Below are positions 8,737-16,387 of a stretch of 64,000 nt of DNA, in pieces. A program made the translations under genes and the position numbers. This stretch comes from Chryseosolibacter sp964551035 (GTDB taxonomy: Bacteria; Bacteroidota; Bacteroidia; Cytophagales; Cyclobacteriaceae). Under the pieces are notes generated by a model. It was not told the DNA's origin, searched no databases, and saw nothing but the letters and a program-made list of their open reading frames with translations. The stretch lies in assembly GCA_964551035.1 (NCBI GenBank), contig CAZKBK010000028.1:1-64000 (forward strand), read 5' to 3'. Positions within the stretch are counted from its first letter, which is position 1, and each line of letters starts with the position of its first letter.

Positions 8737-9834
8737 ATGGCACTTCAATGCGGCATCGTAGGCCTACCGAACGTAGGAAAATCAACGCTGTTTAACTCCA
8801 TCTCCAACAACAAGGCCGAGGCGGCCAATTTCCCATTTTGCACGATAGAGCCGAACGTCGGGATCATTTCCGTGCCCGACCCGCGTTTGAAGATCCTGGA
8901 AGAGCTGGTCCGGCCGCAGCGCGTTTTGCCTACCACCATCGAATTCGTGGACATCGCCGGCCTGGTGAAGGGTGCGAGTAAAGGCGAGGGTCTGGGAAAC
9001 CAGTTCCTTGCCAACATCCGCGAAGTCGACGCCATCGTGCACGTGGTCCGGTGCTTCGAAAATGACAACATCGTTCATGTAGCCGGACAGGTCGATCCCA
9101 TCGCGGACAAGGAAATCATCGACACGGAGTTGCAACTCAAGGACCTGGAGTCTGTGGAAAAGAAGATCCAGCGCGTGGAGCGGACCGCCAAGAGTGGCGA
9201 TGCGAAGGCGAAGAAGGAATTGGCCGTCCTGCAGAAATACAAGGACGCGCTCATGGCCGGGAAGAATGCGAGGGTGGTGGACGCAGACGATGAGGAACTA
9301 AAGGCTGTGGCCGACCTGCAGTTGCTCACGGCAAAGCCGGTAATTTATGTCGCCAATGTAGACGAGGGTGCCGTGCATTCCGGTAACCGCCACGTTGAGG
9401 CATTAAAGGCGTTGGTAAAGGATGAAAATGCCGAGGTGGTGATGATCAGCGCGGCCATCGAGGCCCAGATTGCGGAGCTGGAAAGCGAAGCCGACCGCCA
9501 GGAGTTTCTCAGGGAATACGGCCTGGAGGAGTCGGGCCTGAACAAGCTTATCCGAGCCTGTTACCACCTGCTGAACCTGATCACTTACTTTACCGCCGGC
9601 GAAAAGGAGGTACGCGCCTGGACGATTATTCGCGGCTGGAAAGCACCTCAGGCGGCCGGCGTCATTCATACCGATTTTGAGAAGGGCTTTATCCGGGCCG
9701 AGGTCATAAAGATTGCTGATTATCAACGATATAAGACCGAGCAGGCGTGTAAGGAAGCCGGGAGGATCGCCGTTGAGGGTAAAGAATATGTGGTGGCGGA
9801 CGGCGATATCATGCATTTTCGTTTCAATGTGTAA
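8737..9834 (+). CDS. ychF: Redox-regulated ATPase / GTP-binding protein YchF
   Basis: 365 residues, the usual length of YchF/OLA1. P-loop GLPNVGKS at residues 9-16, the switch-like motif VDIAGLVKGASKGEGLGNQF, a coiled-coil insertion (residues ~130-175, Lys/Glu-rich) and a C-terminal TGS domain (RAWTIIRGWKAPQAAGVIHTDFEKGFIRAEV). YchF binds ribosomes and hydrolyses ATP rather than GTP; it influences translation and oxidative stress response. The next gene begins 121 nt downstream; an imperfect inverted repeat (CCGCT...AGCGG, 9889-9912) may end the transcript. Confidence 0.95.
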   Translation: MALQCGIVGLPNVGKSTLFNSISNNKAEAANFPFCTIEPNVGIISVPDPRLKILEELVRPQRVLPTTIEFVDIAGLVKGASKGEGLGNQFLANIREVDAIVHVVRCFENDNIVHVAGQVDPIADKEIIDTELQLKDLESVEKKIQRVERTAKSGDAKAKKELAVLQKYKDALMAGKNARVVDADDEELKAVADLQLLTAKPVIYVANVDEGAVHSGNRHVEALKALVKDENAEVVMISAAIEAQIAELESEADRQEFLREYGLEESGLNKLIRACYHLLNLITYFTAGEKEVRAWTIIRGWKAPQAAGVIHTDFEKGFIRAEVIKIADYQRYKTEQACKEAGRIAVEGKEYVVADGDIMHFRFNV

Positions 9835-9955
9835 AGTTTCCTTACAGCCCCCTGTCAAACTTTGTGAAATTTTCTTAGTTTTATAAACCGCTCAGTTTCA
9901 GTTAAAAGCGGGGTGACAAGAGTAGTATTTTTTTGCCCCAAAAACTTTTTCAGGT

Positions 9956-10756
9956 TTGAGAACCAGGATCATTTTTTCGCTGAAGAACAGGGGAGCTTAT
10001 GTTCCATTCCATCATCAGTACTTGCTGGCGCAGGTGATCAAGGGACTTCTCGTGTTTGGACCCGACAAGTCATACCTGGAGTTCAACGCCTTTAATTTTT
10101 CCGGATTGAAAGGGCAGACCAAAGTGAGCCGGAAGGGCCTCCACTTTTACTCCTCAAGGGTCACCCTCGTATTTGCCTGTACGGACAAACCTTTCATGGA
10201 CTACCTGATTGCGAGGATCTTCGAGCAAAAGGAGGTCATCGTCGGCAACCTTCACCTCATCCCGGAGAGCACGGAAGTTGAGGAGGCCGTCCAGATTCTG
10301 GACGAATCCCGTTTTTTGTGCATTTCACCCATTGTCCTCATTCAACCCTCGTTCAATGACGAGTCCGCGAAGCGTTTTGTGAATCCGGAGACCGATGAGT
10401 TCTCCGATCTTCTGTACGACGCAACGCTGGCGCGCATGGAGGCGACGGGAAAGTATACGGCCGAGCAGCTGAGTTCATTCTACAAGTTTCAGCTTGTTCC
10501 AGACCGCGGTTACATTAGCCGCATTCAAAGTTCACACAAGAAATTTGCCCGCATTTACCCGCTCTTTGACAATGACATCAAGTTTGAAGTGAGGGGATAC
10601 ACGTTTCCGTTCACCCTTTATGCCGCGCGGGAAGTGCAACAGTTTGTGTATGAGCATGGGCTGGGTTTCTTTACCCACAAAGGCTTCGGCATGCTCGACG
10701 TTTCCAACAACGACTCCATCCACCGGACAGCCGATCAGGAGATGAGCTACGCTTAG
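9956..10756 (+). CDS. cas6: Cas6-type CRISPR endoribonuclease, stand-alone
   Basis: 266 residues from a TTG start at 9956, chosen because the Cas6 N-terminal strand MRTRIIFSLKNRG begins there and no ATG/GTG precedes it in frame. N-terminal RAMP fold with His19/His20 (PFHHQYLLAQVI) as catalytic candidates; a central LCISPIVL segment typical of Cas6; and a C-terminal Gly-rich loop GLGFFTHKGFG (residues ~235-245), matching the Cas6 GhGxxxxxGhG signature. Cas6 cuts pre-crRNA within CRISPR repeats. No other cas gene and no CRISPR array lies in this window, so its substrate must be elsewhere in the genome or not CRISPR RNA. Convergent with the T9SS Plug gene, overlapping it by 4 nt (TTAG). Confidence 0.8.
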   Translation: MRTRIIFSLKNRGAYVPFHHQYLLAQVIKGLLVFGPDKSYLEFNAFNFSGLKGQTKVSRKGLHFYSSRVTLVFACTDKPFMDYLIARIFEQKEVIVGNLHLIPESTEVEEAVQILDESRFLCISPIVLIQPSFNDESAKRFVNPETDEFSDLLYDATLARMEATGKYTAEQLSSFYKFQLVPDRGYISRIQSSHKKFARIYPLFDNDIKFEVRGYTFPFTLYAAREVQQFVYEHGLGFFTHKGFGMLDVSNNDSIHRTADQEMSYA

Positions 10757-12036
10757 CGCCGGTTCTTTTCAAGGAGGAGGTATCCGATCAACAGGTCGGC
10801 GTTGGGCTGAAAGGGCCGGTAGTACACAAGTATCTCATAGAAGTTTTCCGTCTCAAAATGGCTTCCTTCAACGTGCAGGGCGGGAAGGGAGGCGGACTCC
10901 GTCCGATACTGGTAATCATACCAGCCTTGCTTGAGGAGTATGCGGGCGCGGTATGCGGTCTCGGCCGAATCATAGGTCATCACGTTTCTTTCGTTGAGAT
11001 TCCAGTAGTTGAATTCGCCGGTAACATAGACTTGCGCAGGCAGGGGCTTCGAGGCCAGGGTGAAGTTTACCCACGCATAGTTGGCAAAGGCGTTGGTGCC
11101 GTAGTCGAGGTTGTCAATAATAAAGTTGCCGTTGTAATCCTCATATTGCGCGTAAACTTCGTGCGCCCGCGACTTGTCCGGCTCGATGAATACTTCCACC
11201 GGGCGTGCGGCCCGGTTTACGCGGGCGACATTTCTGCCCGGTGACAGGAGTGAACGCAAGTCGAAGTACCGGAATTCGTTGCCGCCTTTGAACATTTTCT
11301 CGGGATCGAAGAAGCGGTATTCCACCTCCTTTTCGATCTCGCGAATGAAGCTCGGGCGAATGTCGACAGCCATGTTGTCCCAGCGATGGTTCTGAAGGAT
11401 CGTGACGTTGAGATTTTCCATGGGGTTGATGACTTCGATGTTCTTGTAATTTACCGTGAAATTGATCTGCTGATTGAGCGCTGCCGCGCGGCCGGCGCCG
11501 ATCAGGTTCCCTTCTCCTTCGAAGGTAACGCGGTTGTCGTAAACCATGAACCGCTTGGAGAGGACGATATCGTCTTTGTCGGTGCCGCGGTAAACGACGG
11601 CCAGGTAATTCCCGGGGATCTTGACGGGGGGAAGGTTCACCTGATAATGGATGTAAGGAATGTGGGTGTCCACCGAATATTGGGCGTCCGTGATGGGGAA
11701 CTCGTTGTAGGACGTCATGAAATCGAGGCTCGGGAGGTTGGACGGCGTCCAGTCGCGGTTGCAATGAACGATGCGGAGATAATAGTAGTCCTGCGCGGCA
11801 TTCAGCTCGTCGAATTCAAGCCGGAGGTCCCAGGTGCCCAATTCCGTGACGGCCGGATAGAGAAAAGAAGACGGATCGTCGGAGGCCGGCCTGATGACCA
11901 CGGTGCTGACCTGCGCTTCATAGGCAAAATCGGCGTGGCGCAGGATTTTGGACGGGTTACCCTGGTTTGTGGAGCTTTGAGACAGGGGCGTGCAGGCGCT
12001 CAACAAGGATATGAGAATCAGTGCGTTATTTTTCAT
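10753..12036 (-). CDS. Type IX secretion system Plug protein (DUF5103)
   Basis: 427 residues with a short hydrophobic N-terminus and lipobox-like LLSAC (Cys15), so probably exported and perhaps lipidated. The body is the DUF5103 family: an N-terminal beta-rich domain, the LRLEFDELNAAQDYYYLRIVHCNRDW segment, and a C-terminal half with TGEFNYWNLNERNVMTYD. In Flavobacterium this family is the Plug that closes the periplasmic side of the SprA translocon when it is not engaged with PorV and cargo. Co-occurs with a T9SS cargo gene in this window, but the core sprA/porV genes are outside. The stop overlaps the cas6 stop. Confidence 0.85.
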   Translation of the reverse strand: MKNNALILISLLSACTPLSQSSTNQGNPSKILRHADFAYEAQVSTVVIRPASDDPSSFLYPAVTELGTWDLRLEFDELNAAQDYYYLRIVHCNRDWTPSNLPSLDFMTSYNEFPITDAQYSVDTHIPYIHYQVNLPPVKIPGNYLAVVYRGTDKDDIVLSKRFMVYDNRVTFEGEGNLIGAGRAAALNQQINFTVNYKNIEVINPMENLNVTILQNHRWDNMAVDIRPSFIREIEKEVEYRFFDPEKMFKGGNEFRYFDLRSLLSPGRNVARVNRAARPVEVFIEPDKSRAHEVYAQYEDYNGNFIIDNLDYGTNAFANYAWVNFTLASKPLPAQVYVTGEFNYWNLNERNVMTYDSAETAYRARILLKQGWYDYQYRTESASLPALHVEGSHFETENFYEILVYYRPFQPNADLLIGYLLLEKNRR

Positions 12037-12176
12037 AGCTTCATGTGGAAATGAGCTTTATTAGCCATGTCTTCCAGTATGGAGGAACACGTTGGATCCG
12101 TGCGGCCTCCCGGAGGAATCCCCTTCAGGGGTTAAAGGTCAAAGACCTTCACGGAACGACATGGTGTTGTCATTCC

Positions 12177-12203
12177 AACCTTTTTTACAAAGGTAGCGTC
12201 TAA
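12177..12203 (+). promoter_or_regulatory. ECF-type promoter of the sigma-factor gene
   Basis: AACC (12177-12180), 17 nt, GTCTAA (12198-12203). The layout matches the AAC...GTC pattern of ECF sigma promoters. The same pattern recurs before 14219 and 42436. A transcript start near 12210 would lie downstream of the ATG at 12206, which argues for translation from ATG 12233. Confidence 0.65.
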
Positions 12204-12232
12204 ATATGGAAAACGGCCGTACATACGGATCA

Positions 12233-12790
12233 ATGCTCAGTGAACAAGAGCTCATCGAAGGATGCCGAAAGGCTGACCGGAGCAGTCAAAAGGCTTTGTA
12301 TGAACGCTATTGCCGTAAAATGATGGCGGTGTGCCTGCGATACTCGAAAACCACGGCCGAAGCCGAAGATATTTTGCAGGAAGGCTTCGTAAAGGTATTT
12401 AACGGGATCAGGAAGTTCCGGCACGAGAGCAAGCTTGAAACGTGGATCACCCGCATCATGGTCAACACCGCCCTCAACCAGCAGAGAAGAAAAATGTACC
12501 TGTACCCCATGGTGGACGTGGTGGAACTGGACCTGCCGCAGGAGGAAGCGAGCTTGTCGGGAATCCACTTCGAGCAGTTGATTGAAATGATCCGTTCGTT
12601 GCCTCATGGGTGCCAGGTGGTATTCAACCTCTTTGCGATCGAGGGCTTTAACCACAGGGAGATTGCCGAGGCCCTCGGCATATCGGAGGGGACATCGAAG
12701 TCGCAGTATGCGCGTGCGCGGAGCCTGCTGCAGGAAAAGTTGTTTAAGGAATCATCATATTATAAAAAATATGGAGAGGGGAATGTTTGA
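12233..12790 (+). CDS. ECF-family RNA polymerase sigma factor
   Basis: 185 residues from ATG 12233. The frame extends to ATG 12206, but that codon would precede the predicted transcript start, and family members begin with the MxSEQELIEGCRK stretch. Region 2 spans residues ~10-75 (ALYERYCRKMMAVCLRY, then AEDILQEGFVKVF and KLETWITRIMVNTALNQ); region 4 spans ~110-165 with the HTH HREIAEALGISEGTSKSQYARAR. It directs RNA polymerase to a small regulon, probably through the AACC-N17-GTCTAA promoter in front of its own gene. The next gene starts 8 nt before its stop, implying co-transcription and translational coupling. Confidence 0.9.
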   Translation: MLSEQELIEGCRKADRSSQKALYERYCRKMMAVCLRYSKTTAEAEDILQEGFVKVFNGIRKFRHESKLETWITRIMVNTALNQQRRKMYLYPMVDVVELDLPQEEASLSGIHFEQLIEMIRSLPHGCQVVFNLFAIEGFNHREIAEALGISEGTSKSQYARARSLLQEKLFKESSYYKKYGEGNV

Positions 12791-14168
12791 AGATTCAATG
12801 AAGGAAGCCTTCAGGGGTGCTGAAGCCGATCCGGGCGCCAACGTCTGGGTCAATATCGAACTCCGGCTTGAAAAGGAGAAAGCCGCCATGCTGCGGAAGC
12901 GCGTGGTCCGCTATCAGTTGCTTGCAGCAGCCTCCCTGCTTTTTGCAATTTCGGTTTCATTCGGTCTTTATTTTTCCGGAAGCCTGACCGGGCCGCAGCC
13001 AATCGTTGTCAATCAGAATGAGTTGCCTGCCGGTGTGTCGGCCACGTCATCGGAAAACGACATCGACGCCGGAAACCTGGCGGAAAAGCAACCTGCTGCC
13101 GACAAGGACCGCGCGTCCGCGCCCGCAAAGTCGGCGCTGACACCCGGCACCTCCGACGGTGATGTACCGACATCAATTGGGGAAGGCTATGCGCAAAGGG
13201 AAAGCGCCGAGCATCCCGCCGTGGTCGCGTACGTGCCTTCCCGCGACGGTGATCTGGTAACCCACTTTGGACGACAGCCGCAGTCCCGCCTTGTCTTGCC
13301 TGTTGATCTGCGTATTCCCGAATTGGATCGCGAGGAACCTGGCGTTGACCCGGTGCAGGCGATGTTGCTCCGGCTGGCGCAGCGTGAGGCCGATCTGCGC
13401 GAAGAAGAAACGAAAAAAGAGGAAGGGTGGGAAAGCCTTTGGACGTCGGTCGGTGTTGCCGCCGGCTCGTTTGCCAGTGCCAACGCGGGGGTTTCCCCCT
13501 CGCCCAGCAATGCTTTCGTTGCGTTGAATTCGTCGATCGCCGACAGCGAGGCCAGCGCGTCAGGAACCAGTTACTCCATGGGCTTGAACCTTGGCGCAAG
13601 GATCGCGGAGCGATGGGTAATTCAGGGCGGCGTCAACCTTTTGAGCCAGTCCTCAGAGTTCCAGGCCACAAACGCGGTCCGCAGCGGTGATGATGAGGTG
13701 AGGTTCCGCCCGGCCTCCATGCACAGCCTGCGGGATGCGGCCACGGATTATAACGGTGTGTACGACGAAAAACTGGTGGCTACGGCGCCGTACGATGTAA
13801 ATAACGCCGTGCAATATATCACCATTCCCCTGCAGGCGGGATATCTTATCGTTAACCGCGATGTGGGTATCCAGCTAAACGCAGGCGTGGCCACGGATAT
13901 CTTCATCATGAACCGGATTTCAGCCGAAGGGGCAAATCAGGTGCAGACCGAGGTGCTTAGCGCGGCCGAAAACGACACCTTCCGGGCTCTTAACTTCAGC
14001 GGCCTTCTTGGCACCGAAATAAGCTACAGGTTTGGCGACCATTACCGGATTGCGCTCAATCCGGGGCTGCGGTACCCGTTTAGCAGTGTCTATAAGAGCG
14101 AAATGGATGTGCGGTCTTCACCCCTGACCCTCGACCTGGGACTTCGGTTCAGGTATATTTTTCACTGA
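12783..14168 (+). CDS. Putative anti-sigma protein with beta-barrel-like periplasmic domain
   Basis: 461 residues from ATG 12783, preceded by the SD-like GGAGAGGGG; ATG 12771 is the alternative. Residues 1-45 are charged and cytoplasmic in character (MFEDSMKEAFRGAEADPGAN, then KEKAAMLRKRVVRYQ). Residues ~46-66 form one membrane helix, followed by ~150 low-complexity Ala/Pro/Asp-rich residues. The last ~200 residues alternate like outer-membrane beta-strands (YSMGLNLGARIAERWVIQGG) and end LDLGLRFRYIFH, a typical beta-barrel C-terminus with a terminal aromatic region. Position after the sigma gene and the N-terminal half suggest an anti-sigma factor. No zinc-binding HxxxCxxC is present. The joining of an inner-membrane helix to a barrel-like domain is odd and may instead be a soluble beta-domain. 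Confidence 0.7.
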   Translation: MFEDSMKEAFRGAEADPGANVWVNIELRLEKEKAAMLRKRVVRYQLLAAASLLFAISVSFGLYFSGSLTGPQPIVVNQNELPAGVSATSSENDIDAGNLAEKQPAADKDRASAPAKSALTPGTSDGDVPTSIGEGYAQRESAEHPAVVAYVPSRDGDLVTHFGRQPQSRLVLPVDLRIPELDREEPGVDPVQAMLLRLAQREADLREEETKKEEGWESLWTSVGVAAGSFASANAGVSPSPSNAFVALNSSIADSEASASGTSYSMGLNLGARIAERWVIQGGVNLLSQSSEFQATNAVRSGDDEVRFRPASMHSLRDAATDYNGVYDEKLVATAPYDVNNAVQYITIPLQAGYLIVNRDVGIQLNAGVATDIFIMNRISAEGANQVQTEVLSAAENDTFRALNFSGLLGTEISYRFGDHYRIALNPGLRYPFSSVYKSEMDVRSSPLTLDLGLRFRYIFH

Positions 14169-14175
14169 CCGTTCC

Positions 14176-14202
14176 AACCGTTCCATGGCGACCGGGGTCT
14201 AA
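14176..14202 (+). promoter_or_regulatory. ECF-type promoter of the LVIVD lipoprotein gene
   Basis: AACC (14176-14179), 17 nt, GTCTAA (14197-14202): the same spacing and hexamer as before the sigma gene. It begins 8 nt after the stop of the anti-sigma gene and 17 nt before ATG 14219, giving a very short leader. Confidence 0.65.
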
Positions 14203-14218
14203 CCTAAAAACCTGAGCT

Positions 14219-15568
14219 ATGGAAACCCTTGAGAACAAACTCAGCAAGAGATTACACGCATTTCTCTACGCGCTGGCCTTCCTGACCATCCTGCTCGGCC
14301 TCAGTGTGTTGCTGGAAGGGTGTACGGACCGCTGTGAAGTTGAACGCACCTACGTATACTACGAGCCGGTCTACCAAACCACGGAAGAGATTCGCGCAGC
14401 CGTTGCGCAGGTGGAACCGGTTCCTTTTTCGGCCATCGGAAAAATCTACGTAAGGGGAACCTGGCTCTTCGTCAACCAACCCGGCAAGGGAATCCATGTG
14501 ATCGACAATCGTAGCCCGGCCCATCCGGTACTGCACAGTTTCATCAACGTGCCCGGCTCCTACGAACTCGCAGTAAAAGGCAATACGCTGTATACCGACA
14601 GTTTCATTGACCTGGTCCTCCTCGACATTTCCGACATGAACAATATTCATGAAGCAGGACGAATGGAAGGGATATTTACCGAATACAATTCAATGGGAAT
14701 TTACTACAACGCTGGTGATGTGATGGTCCTTACCGACTGGGTTGAAACGGAGGAAGTGGTCGTTACGAAATCGGACTGTGAGACGACACCGATGGAACCA
14801 TGGGGCGGCTGGTGGTATGACCGGGGCTTTCTGGCCCTGGCGGACGGTTCCTCATTCAATAAGAGTGCAGCCATGACTCCGGGGACCGGCTCTGGCCCCG
14901 GAGTCGGCGGCTCTATGGCTCGCTTCACCATCAACGGAAACCACCTTTACATGCTCGATGCCGGCAAGGTGCAAAGTGTAGACATTAGCAGCGAGCGAAA
15001 CCCCGAAGTTCGAAACGCCCTTCAACTTGACTGGGGCATTGAAACGATCTTTCCTTACGGGAAAAATCTCTTCGTAGGTGCGAATGCGGGTATGCACATC
15101 CTGGATGTATCCGATCCCGACAACCCCGTCAAGGTCAGCACGTATGAGCATGTGAGGGTCTGCGATCCGGTGGTAGTACAGGGCTCGACGGCTTATGTCA
15201 CCCTTCGCTCAGGCAGCGCTTGCGCAGGTTTCACCAACCAGCTTGAGGTGATCGATATTTCAGACCTTGCCCATCCAACCGTAATGGCTGTCCACCCGAT
15301 GCACAATCCGCACGGGCTCGGTATTGACGAATCAACGCTCTTCATCTGCGACGGCGACGCCGGGCTGAAGGTCTTTGATGCCAGCGATGCGGATGCCATT
15401 TCGTCCAACCTGCTCGCACACTACAACGACATTCACGCCTTTGATGTGATCCCGTACAACAATGTGCTGATGATGATTGGCGAGGATGGCATCTTCCAGT
15501 TCGACTACACCGATCCCGGGAACATCACGCTGCTCAGCAAGATCGAACTTGTTGATGAACAGCAGTAA
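14219..15568 (+). CDS. LVIVD-repeat beta-propeller lipoprotein
   Basis: 449 residues. A hydrophobic segment (residues ~15-34) ends in LLEGC, so Cys35 is a likely lipidation site. The body has several LVIVD-type blades of the form LFVNQPGKGIHVIDNRSPAHP, LYTDSFIDLVLLDISDMNN and LFVGANAGMHILDVSDPDNP, each pairing a short strand with D-x-S/P-DP. Such repeats fold into a propeller of unknown ligand, usually surface- or outer-membrane-attached. It carries its own ECF-type promoter and is followed, with a 14-nt overlap, by a small outer-membrane-like protein, so the two are likely co-expressed as targets of the neighbouring sigma factor. Confidence 0.8.
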   Translation: METLENKLSKRLHAFLYALAFLTILLGLSVLLEGCTDRCEVERTYVYYEPVYQTTEEIRAAVAQVEPVPFSAIGKIYVRGTWLFVNQPGKGIHVIDNRSPAHPVLHSFINVPGSYELAVKGNTLYTDSFIDLVLLDISDMNNIHEAGRMEGIFTEYNSMGIYYNAGDVMVLTDWVETEEVVVTKSDCETTPMEPWGGWWYDRGFLALADGSSFNKSAAMTPGTGSGPGVGGSMARFTINGNHLYMLDAGKVQSVDISSERNPEVRNALQLDWGIETIFPYGKNLFVGANAGMHILDVSDPDNPVKVSTYEHVRVCDPVVVQGSTAYVTLRSGSACAGFTNQLEVIDISDLAHPTVMAVHPMHNPHGLGIDESTLFICDGDAGLKVFDASDADAISSNLLAHYNDIHAFDVIPYNNVLMMIGEDGIFQFDYTDPGNITLLSKIELVDEQQ

Positions 15569-16160
15569 GTGGTACTGGCTGTTCGCGCTCCTGTTTGCGT
15601 CGCATGTTGCCGTCGCCCAGGACGACAGCCTCCAACGTTCGTCACACCCAACTTACTTCAATCAGGTACTTTCGGGCGCGTTGTTTGCCAAAGAGCCTTA
15701 TGGTGACGCCTTGACGGCGACCGTCGTGAACGGCGTTCGGATGGGACCGTTTGCTTTGGGGTTGAGCCTCGGGTATTCGGCATACCAGATCCGTCCGGAA
15801 ACCTTCGAGATGACCCGTCAGTGGGAATCGGTGCCGGTGAGCGTCGTTGTCGGCATGGATCTGGTGAAATTCAGGAACCGCAACGCCATCCACCTTCAAA
15901 CCGCCTATGGCAGGACCAGGGTCTGGGCGCCGGATGAAGAGGAGGACTCCTGGCGATATTATGATCCAGGCGGTGGCGGCGCGTTCTATGCACTGGCCGG
16001 CTATCGCATCATGGCTGATCGCTGGGCAATGTACGTCATGGCTGGATACGCCGTGGAACAACTGAACTACCTGGAGCGCTATCGGAATTCACCGGGCCGC
16101 CGCGATGTCGAACGCACGATGGAGCGTTTCTCCATCATGATCGGTTTCGGCATGCACTAG
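15555..16160 (+). CDS. Small outer-membrane beta-barrel-like protein
   Basis: 201 residues from ATG 15555, which overlaps the LVIVD gene end by 14 nt and is followed directly by a signal peptide (residues ~1-21, WYWLFALLFASHVAVAQ). The mature part has alternating strands such as GPFALGLSLGYSAYQI, AIHLQTAYGRTRVW and WAMYVMAGYAVEQL, ending MIGFGMH, in line with an eight-to-ten-stranded outer-membrane barrel. No family is recognised with confidence. Translational coupling to the LVIVD lipoprotein suggests the two act together in the envelope. Confidence 0.7.
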   Translation: MNSSKWYWLFALLFASHVAVAQDDSLQRSSHPTYFNQVLSGALFAKEPYGDALTATVVNGVRMGPFALGLSLGYSAYQIRPETFEMTRQWESVPVSVVVGMDLVKFRNRNAIHLQTAYGRTRVWAPDEEEDSWRYYDPGGGGAFYALAGYRIMADRWAMYVMAGYAVEQLNYLERYRNSPGRRDVERTMERFSIMIGFGMH

Positions 16161-16325
16161 GTTCATTCCCCGACAACACCCAACCTCCAATCAACGCTGC
16201 GCTTCCCCCGCTTCGTTCCCTGCGGCGCCATGAACGATGATCGCGGGTATCTTCAAAGCTTCGCGCCGGCAGGGCGAGGCCATCCTGTTCCACGAGGTTG
16301 CATCCAGACCATTACCCGAAAATTC

Positions 16326-16374
16326 TCGTACCTCGTCCCTCTCATTCGTACTTCGTAATTCGTACCTCGTAATT
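16326..16374. repeat. 7-bp tandem repeat array (core TCGTA)
   Basis: TCGTA or TCGTC starts at 16326, 16333, 16346, 16353, 16360 and 16367, i.e. 7-bp spacing with one 13-bp step. The unit is about TCGTAMY. Lies in the 227-bp gap between two convergent genes; the rest of that gap (16161-16325) shows no gene. Confidence 0.75.
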
Positions 16375-16387
16375 TGAAAAACCCTTC

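Noticed and set aside
9835..9955. Possible CRISPR repeat or leader upstream of the Cas6 gene
   Set aside because: Only one imperfect inverted repeat (CCGCT...AGCGG) and no recurring unit with spacers.
12606..14168. 520-residue frame beginning inside the sigma gene
   Set aside because: The first ~55 residues are out-of-frame sigma-factor sequence; an SD-like site and the membrane domain place the real start at 12783 (or 12771).
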